In this document: positions 57,674 to 64,000 of the stretch, in pieces
Numbering within the stretch: position 1 is the stretch's first letter
How the letters are laid out: every line of letters starts with the position of its first letter
Source: Crotalaria pallida
Lineage: Eukaryota > Streptophyta > Magnoliopsida > Fabales > Fabaceae
NCBI GenBank assembly: GCA_037953625.1
Contig: CM075651.1
Location: 61,366,501 to 61,430,500, forward strand
DNA length: 64,000 nt
Direction of reading: 5' to 3'
The notes under the pieces: generated by a model
What the model saw: the letters and a program-made list of their open reading frames with translations, nothing else
Told to the model about the DNA's origin: nothing
Databases searched by the model: none
Program-made: the position numbers and the translations under genes

Positions 57674-59465
57674 TCATGCTTTTCCTTTTGGTATCCAAAT
57701 GGTTTTGAATCCATTTCTGTTAGTTAAGGGATTTTCACCCTTCTTAACCCAAACAAAATTTCCTTTAGGTATACCATGCACTTTAATATAACACACATTT
57801 GAAGTATGTCCATGAGTGCCACAATAGAAACATGTTGGTGCATTTGAAAAATTAACTTTAGAAAAATCAACAACATTTCTATGAGACTTACTCTTAGCAT
57901 TAGTATAACCCAAACCAAACTTGTTTGAATTTCCTTTTTGAAAATTTAACAATGTGTGCAATCTAATATCACAAGTGGTGAAACTTGCAAGCTTATTTTT
58001 CAAAATAGCATTTTCATCTTTAAGTAACTTGCAATTCTCACAATCAACCACAATATTCAATCTACTAGCACAATCACAAGAAGAACTAGCATATATAAGA
58101 TCAAGAGTTTCATTTTGAAGATTAAGCTCATCAACTTGTTTTTGAAGTTCTAAAATCTCTTGTTGATGTTTCAAAATGAGCTTCTTCCTTTCAATATTTT
58201 TCAAAGCTAGTTTCTTAAGATGTTCATGCATTTCTTCATAAGCATTATATAAAATTTCATATTTTGAAGAAATTTCGGATTTAGTTTCACTTACATCACT
58301 TTCGTCGCTTTGTTCACTTGATTCATCATTTGAACTTTCCTCTTCATCTACTAGAGCTATCAAGTTGAGACAAGCGGCTTCTTCATCATCCGAAGAACTA
58401 TTTGATGTGCTTTTCTTGTCTTCTTCATCATCACTATTCCAAACTATGTATGCCCTTTTGTGTTTTGCATTTTTCTTCTCTTTCTCCTTCTTCTTGAGAT
58501 ACTTAGAGCACGAATACTTGAGATGACCGGGCTTTCCACATTCATGGCAAACTATTCCTTCTTTTGTTGTCTTGGTCTTTTAGTATGGGGAATTCTTCTC
58601 TTTACTTTTGTCTTTGTTCAACCTTCCTTTTCTCCTTAGAAGCTTGCTAAAATTTCTTAGTAGAAGTTTCATCTCTTCTTCATCAATGTCCGAATCGGAA
58701 TCTTCATTATCATTACTATCGGAACTCTCTTCCTTTTTATATGACCTTTGAGCTTTAAGAGCGATTCCTTTTCTTTCTTTGTTCTTGTCCGATTCTTCAT
58801 GCATATGCAAACCTTCAAGCTCCATTTCATGTTCTTGAAGCTTTCCGAAAAGTGTTGCTAAGTCCATGTTGTACAAGTCCTTTGATTCAACAATTGCGGT
58901 AACCTTAGGTTGCCATTCCCTACTTAGACATCTTAAAACTTTGTTAACAAGTTCACAATTCATGAAAGTTTTTCCAAGAGCAATGAGATGATTAATAATA
59001 TGAGTAAAACGTTTTTGCATAAAACATATAAATTCATTAGGCAACATACGAAACAATTCATATTCATGCATCAAAGAATTTAATCTAGCACGCCTAACTT
59101 CACCAGTGCCTTCATGTGTGACTTGCAAGATGTCCCACATTTTTTTGGCATTACGACATTGAGAGACTCTAAAGAACTCATCATAAGATAAAGCGGAGGT
59201 GACGATATTCTTTGCTTTTAAATCATATTGAATTTTCCTTTTATCATCATCGGTCCACTTATCTTTGGGGGTTAGTTTAGATACACCTTCTACTAGAGAT
59301 GAGGGAATATGAGGACCATTCTCAATGGCTTCCCAAATGTTCATGTCTATGGCTTCTATAAAAATTTTCATCCCAACTTTCAAATAAGCATAACCCTCTC
59401 CACCAAACATAGGAGGGCGACTAATTGAGGCACCTTCACCCACCAAAGGGATTCGTAGAACCCAT
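57674..59465 (-). pseudogene. gag: copia gag, broken by a frameshift and one stop codon
   Basis: The nucleocapsid precursor of a Ty1/copia element. The likely ATG is 59463-59465; about 20 nt later one extra base shifts the frame, after which it stays open. Residues near the start (SISRPPMFGGEGYAYLK, WEAIENGPHIP) and the central VTSAL...MWDILQVTHEGT segment are typical of the copia-type gag (UBN2) domain. A single in-frame TAA at 58580-58582 interrupts it just before a zinc knuckle, CHECGKPGHLKYSC (58508-58549, CX2CX4HX4C). An acidic stretch, a predicted coiled coil (HLKKLALKN...LQKQVDELNLQ) and a second knuckle, CFYCGTHGHTSNVC (57791-57832), follow; it ends IWIPKGKA. Two knuckles separated by a coiled coil resemble SIRE-type gag. 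Protease should come next but is absent. Confidence 0.9.
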
Positions 59466-59521
59466 TGTAGTTTCCTCAAGGATCTTTACGAAAAAGCTCT
59501 ATGCTCGTGTCTTTCGACCGA

Positions 59522-59533
59522 GCTCTGATACCA
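59522..59533 (-). other. PBS of the copia element
   Basis: GCTCTGATACCA on +, two bases from the LTR; the initiator-Met type. Confidence 0.93.
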
Positions 59534-59535
59534 AT

Positions 59536-61201
59536 TTTAAGAACTACAATCGGTGAGTGAAATAACTAGGAGACACTAGGAGAACACCTAAAAGGGGGGG
59601 TTGAATAGGTGTTAGAGAAACCTTGAAAGATTTTCGAAAGAAACAAATCGAAACAATTAAAACAAAATGATTTTTACAAAAATGTACTGATTAATCGATT
59701 AACTTCAGTACTAATCGATTAATGTCGAAGCTTACTTTCAAACTAATCGATTAACTAAGGTACTAATCGATTAATGCCGAAATCAACTTAAAAACTAATC
59801 GATTAACAATCAACTTAATCGATTAATCTGAACAGTATCTGATGAAAATTCAGTTTTAATCAAATACGAAAATCAATCAATTAACACATATGATCAGAGA
59901 TAAAGCGGAATTGATTAACACCAATATTCTTATTGATTACCTAGGTTATGAAAATGATTTTCCCAAAATCAATTTGCACAATTAAGATTCAATTCAATCA
60001 ATTTTGAAAATCAATCTTTTCTAGGTTTTCAACCAAGAACAATATTGAAATGACTTGAATGTAAAGAGTTAAGAGTTTAGAGATACTGCACAGTGATTTA
60101 TCCTGGTTCACTTTCATCCACTTGAAAGCTACATCCAGTCCCCTCTTAAACCAAGAGAGATTCTTCACTATGAGGAATTAGATTTCTCAAATTACAAGTA
60201 AGTGCCTCTCAAGACTCCCTTCTTGATAGCCTACAAGAGATACCACACCCTTGCCTTGCAATCCTATTGATTCTCTAATCTAACCTCTAACCTTGCTTGT
60301 TGATATCCCCACAACAAGTCTTCCACTTGCTTGATGATGCCTTACACCAAGACTTCCACTTTGCTTGTTAACACAACAAGACTTCCAAGATAACTTTGCT
60401 TGATGAACAACCACCAAGGCTTCCTTTGTTGTAGATAGCTTTCCTTCTTTGCAATGATTACAACCAAATTAAAAAACAATAACAATCCTATGAATCTCTT
60501 TCAATAGCTATGAAAATATCAACATAAGAGATTCAAAGATTCTTGATCAAAGAATGTAAAAGTTGAAAGCTTTGATCTATGAAAGTGAGAGAGAATAGAG
60601 TGGCTTGATTCTTTGTAAAATGAATATCAAAATGATGTATTATGTGTTCTAATCTATTCACAAAGGTTAGGAAAAAGTTTATATAGAATACCCAAAAGTT
60701 AGAAAACAATTGAATTTGATTTTGCCTTCAAAAGCTTATTTTAAAAACTGATTCTGCACGTGTTAATCGATTAACACATGGCTTAATCGATTAACCATTG
60801 TAACATGTGTGTTAATCGATTAACACTAACACATTAATCGATTAGTCACTGCTAAATTCAATTAAAAACTTGTTTTCTCAAAACTAAACCTTTTCTTTCA
60901 AACCTTTAAGCCACCTATTGATTTTAGGTTAAGTGAATACTCAAATTATGATATAATCATGACCTTGATAGAGATTCACTACCCTCTAATGACTCTACCC
61001 AAACTCATTAAAATAAAAGACTTGAGAGGCTAAAGATATTACAATAAAACACAAACTAAGTCTTCTTGAGATTGCTCTCTCTTCATCATTTGTTGAGTGT
61101 TGATTGTTTGTTGAACTTCTTCAAACTTTAAGCTTGATCAAACCATTTGTAGCTTGTTCAAAACCTTTGTCATTATCAAAACCTTCTCACTGGATCTAAC
61201 A
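59536..61201 (-). repeat. Copia 5' LTR (sense), 1,666 bp
   Basis: Colinear with 55298-56973. The terminal CA on the sense strand has become AA (TTTAAGAAC on +). It lacks a 10-bp CAACCTTTGT-like segment near 61168. Its four U3 palindromes are all perfect. Confidence 0.95.
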
Positions 61202-61206
61202 ACACA

Positions 61207-61352
61207 CACCAACAAACACCCTAAAACCGTGAGGGAGTGAGTGAATTCTTCTCAATTCCTTCATCAACACAAACTCTCTTTCACTTCTTTTCCAAAAGCC
61301 AAACACATAGCACTAAGAGAAAAATCAAACTCTTAGTAAAAGGGAGAGAGAG
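61207..61352 (+). mobile_element. LTR E, third segment
   Basis: Short continuation of E between the copia element and LTR F; no motif of note apart from GAGAG repeats at the F junction. Confidence 0.45.
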
Positions 61353-61527
61353 TGTAACATCCCAAATTTAATTCCTAGTATAAATGATGATGAATCAAGC
61401 TAAGTTATTATGAGAATTGTTAAGTTTAGGAAGAGGTTTGTGTGGGGTATCAATTTTGGATTGGGTGTAGAGCCTATGAAAATGAATTAGAGATAGAACA
61501 TCATCAAAATATGACTTTTTCACTAAA

Positions 61528-61674
61528 TAATCGATTACTTGGATGGTCAGTAATCGATTACAGGTCCCCTGATGAAAACAATAAAAAGTTGCAGCAATTC
61601 TAATCGATTATCTCATATGAGGTAATCGATTATTCTGAGCTATAATCGATTATTTTCAGGGCTTTAATCGATTA
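61528..61674. repeat. Six TAATCGATTA palindromes in LTR F
   Basis: Starts 61528, 61551, 61601, 61623, 61643 and 61665 (steps 23, 50, 22, 20, 22), all perfect. Confidence 0.95.
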
Positions 61675-63051
61675 CCAGGCCTCAGGTTGGAAGTTCTAAA
61701 AATGTTGCATTGAAGGAATAAACGATTATTTTAGGGTCTGTACAAAAAAAAAAGAGAAAAAGAGAGTACACGTGATGCACTCTCCTCCACACAAATAGCA
61801 TCTTAATTTTGGGCTTTTATTCACAACCACTCATTCTCCTTCATAATCAAAACACCATACCCTCACTCTCACTCTCATAATTCTCTCTCTCACTCATCCT
61901 CTTCTTCCACTCCCTCTCATACACGACTCCCTCCTCTTCCACATAGGGTTCCACCTTCTTCTCCACAAATCAAGCCAAGGCAAGTGACTTCACACCCATT
62001 CCATCATCAAATCTTGTTATTCTCCCCTCCAAGTAAGTATTAAGTTGTGGGTTTCCCTCTTTCTCTCTCAAAAATTCGTTTCCTCTTTTCTCTCTCTACA
62101 AACCATGGTGGTTTTCAAATTCTAAGCCGTGAAGCTTTATTTTCTTTGAATCATGGCATGAACCATTGGTGTAGGTGATAATCCTTTCTCCTTATGACTC
62201 TTGTTTTAGGTTCTCCCCCTCTCTTGTTGGTTAAAAGCTCTTTGGTGGAAAAGCTCAAACTAGAGCATGCTAGAATCTCCTAATCTCTAAGGACTTGAGG
62301 TAAGGGAGTGGATATAGTGAGCTTTGCCTTGTTCTAGGGAGTAGATTCTAGTTAGAATATAACACTTGTTAGGGTTATGTGTTAGGGGAGAAAATAAGAT
62401 TATAAATCCCTAGGTTATTGAATATGAAATTCTAAATAATTAAATATGCATGATGATTGGATGTTAAGACTAGGAAAAGGAAACCCAATAATATAAGAAT
62501 GAATTATTTGATAAATGAAATTTGGTTAATGATTATATTGAAGTACATAAGGAATTGGGTAATGTGATAGTGAAGTTGACATAAATGAATTCTATGATTA
62601 TTGACTTTATTAGTAATGTTGTGAATTAAATGATCATTAATTATTGTAGCAAATATATATGTATGTGTTGTGGAATAAATTGATATAGGAAGAAAGGGAA
62701 TGGAAATGATTAAATGTGACGAATGTGCATATTTGTATCTAATTGTTAAATAAGTAAAAATGTTAAGTATTATCAATTGTGAACAAAGGTCATGGCTTAT
62801 GAATTGAACTTGTGAATATAGGAAACGGAAGTAAAATGATTATGTGCAAACCAAAGTAAAAGATGATATATGTAAAATTAAAAGGAAGGGCAAATCTAAA
62901 TGTCGGACTATAAAAGAGAACACTATTTGGTATGATTGTGATAACTGAGAAAGGAAATGAATAAGGAAATTACATGAATAATTATGTGTTGATTGTGATA
63001 TGAATGAATGGTTTATAAAGAGAATGATGTTTAAGTATAATCTAGGTGGTT

Positions 63052-63184
63052 GTATGAGGTACCTTCCGGTGTGGAGGTGAAGTACAATGGTATGAGGTAC
63101 CTTCCGGTGTGGAGGTGAAGTACCCATAGGCCACGATGTATGATGTACCTTCCGGTGTGGAGGTGAAGTACGATGGTATGAGGT
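63052..63184 (+). repeat. GAGGTACCTTCCGGTGTGG minisatellite in LTR F
   Basis: Three complete units and a partial fourth, cut by G. The unit is the same as at 12231-12397. Confidence 0.9.
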
Positions 63185-64000
63185 TGTTGGAAACCAACAA
63201 GCGGCTCAATATAGTCTAGAGGGGGGGTGAATAGAATATTGAAGCCTTATTACAGATTTTTCGTCCACCTAAGAGAATGGTTTTATGAAAATAAATTTTC
63301 TTAAAAATTCAAGTCAGATTACTCGAGTAACTCAAGACTTCACTCGAGTAATACGCAAGCAAAAATAATTTCACTCGAGTATTCAGAAAATCACTCGAGT
63401 ATTACGAAAGCTATTATTAAATCACTCAAGTAACAGAAAACCTACTCGAGTAATGTTCATAAACTGAAAGCAGATTACTCGAGTGACAAGAACTTTACTC
63501 GAGTAAACTGGGTAAAATTCAATTAAAACTCAGTTTTCAATGGAGTTCTTCAAGAATAACAATGCTATGATGATTCAACAAATTATGAATGATTAATATG
63601 AACAATTTCAAGTAATATTAACATGCAATTTTAGATCAATTGAGTTGAATTAAGAAAACCCCAATTCTAACCTAAAAATGCAATTGTTAATGAATTAATG
63701 CAATACAAGGAATGAAAAATAAAAGAGACACAAGGATTTATCCTTGTTCACTTTCACCCACTTGAAAGCTACTCCAGTCCCCTCTTGAATCAAGAGAGAT
63801 TCTTCACTAGAAATCTTCAAATGTAGATTTTACAATGTTTTAAGATGCAACTAGATTCTTAGTTCTCCTATCTTAAAACCCAACACAAAGTGTGTACCAA
63901 ACACTTTGATCTAATCTACCCCTTTTGAGTATTCTAGATTTCCTTGCTAATTGATTGAAGATGCTTCCAACCAATCCTCTTTTCTTGCTTTGATTTGATC
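63185..64000 (-). mobile_element. Copia LTR G, truncated by window end
   Basis: Begins TGTTGGAAACCAAC. AGGGGGGGTGAATAG near the edge and the later GATTTATCCT, TTCACTTTCA, CACTTGAAAGCTAC and CAGTCCCCTCTT blocks match the copia LTR at 55298 in the same order, so it is a relative in the same orientation (sense -). Overall sequence is well diverged. The left flank GAGGT (63180-63184) is the expected target-duplication half. Confidence 0.8.
63320..63505. repeat. Eight ACTCGAGT palindromes spaced 21/31/20/31/20/33/20
   Basis: Starts 63320, 63341, 63372, 63392, 63423 (CTCAAG, one change), 63443, 63476 and 63496. Outer bases are T...A at perfect sites (TACTCGAGTA) and C...A or T...G at others. Same place and rhythm as the TAATCGATTA set of the copia LTR at 55454. 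Confidence 0.97.

Larger units (their letters stand above)
55298..61201 (-). mobile_element. Gag-only Ty1/copia (SIRE/Maximus-like) element, target duplication ACACA
   Basis: 5,904 bp: LTR, 2,562-bp internal region, LTR, with perfect 5-bp repeats ACACA (55293-55297 and 61202-61206). The PBS TGGTATCAGAGC (59522-59533 on -) and the purine tract CAAAAAGGGGGAGAT (56974-56988 on -) define the strand. Only gag is present; protease, integrase, RT and RNase H are gone, leaving about 700 bp of non-coding sequence after gag. The LTRs differ at about two dozen sites counted by eye over 1.67 kb plus one 10-bp indel, so insertion was fairly recent and must have used polymerase from a relative. Confidence 0.95.
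61353..63184 (+). mobile_element. LTR F, interrupted by LTR G
   Basis: Starts TGTAACATCCCAAATTT like the solo LTR at 10576 and is colinear with it: CACTCATTCTCC and CTTCAAGTAAGT-type leader, TTAGGTTCTCCCCC, GGTTATGTGTTAGGGGAG (62370), and the GTAC minisatellite at the end. It differs in having six TAATCGATTA sites rather than two. It breaks inside the minisatellite at 63184, where G begins; its 3' end is outside the window. Confidence 0.85.

Overview
This window looks like repeat-dense nuclear DNA from a flowering plant. It is AT-rich, has no recognisable host gene, tRNA, rRNA or CRISPR, and almost every base can be assigned to nested LTR retrotransposons or their solo LTRs. The SIRE/Maximus-like copia layout, the roughly 6-kb Ogre-sized LTRs and the TAATCGATTA-rich LTRs would fit a legume, but that is inference; a pericentromeric or other heterochromatic location is likely.

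Layout from left to right. 1-2997 is the 3' part of a giant LTR (A, + sense). It appears to sit inside a second giant LTR of the same family (B, - sense, 2998-9601), which is itself interrupted by a 2.2-kb non-autonomous LTR retrotransposon (H, 5839-8035). 9602-10315 is the end of another LTR that B entered, and 10316-10575 is an older LTR piece (D). A 2,990-bp solo LTR follows (10576-13565, target duplication CTAGG). 13591-51258 is a head-to-tail array of one defective Ty3/gypsy element on the - strand: five LTRs (about 3.4 kb) alternate with four internal regions (about 3.7 kb), with a period of about 7.1 kb. LTR1 is split by a 6,084-bp solo giant LTR (C, 14598-20681, family A/B). LTR5 is cut at 51258 by LTR E. 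E carries a solo LTR (51665-54778, duplication ACCTT), a gag-only Ty1/copia element (55298-61201, duplication ACACA) and, from 61353, LTR F. F is entered by copia LTR G at 63185, which runs off the window.

The only protein-coding remnants are decayed retrotransposon genes: a copia gag broken by a frameshift and one in-frame stop, and four copies of a degenerate gypsy pol whose reverse transcriptase lacks its catalytic aspartates. A short open frame is shared by giant LTRs A and C.

The most unusual signal is how these LTRs are organised. (1) Four different LTR groups carry family-specific decamer palindromes of the form TA-NN-CG-N'N'-TA (TAATCGATTA, TAACCGGTTA, TACTCGAGTA), arranged in pairs about 20 bp apart. 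In two related copia LTRs the spacing alternates about 20 and 31-33 bp, and the whole set of sites has changed sequence together while staying palindromic. (2) In the region of the same LTRs that is probably transcribed as leader there are arrays of hairpins with an invariant centre and arms that change while remaining complementary: the CCCAG-loop hairpins of the gypsy array, five inverted repeats at 52575-52746, and the gtgt/acac units near 12.4 kb. I know of no described system that accounts for this. Family-specific RNA dimerisation or packaging tags, or paired sites for a dimeric DNA-binding protein, are the explanations I would test first.
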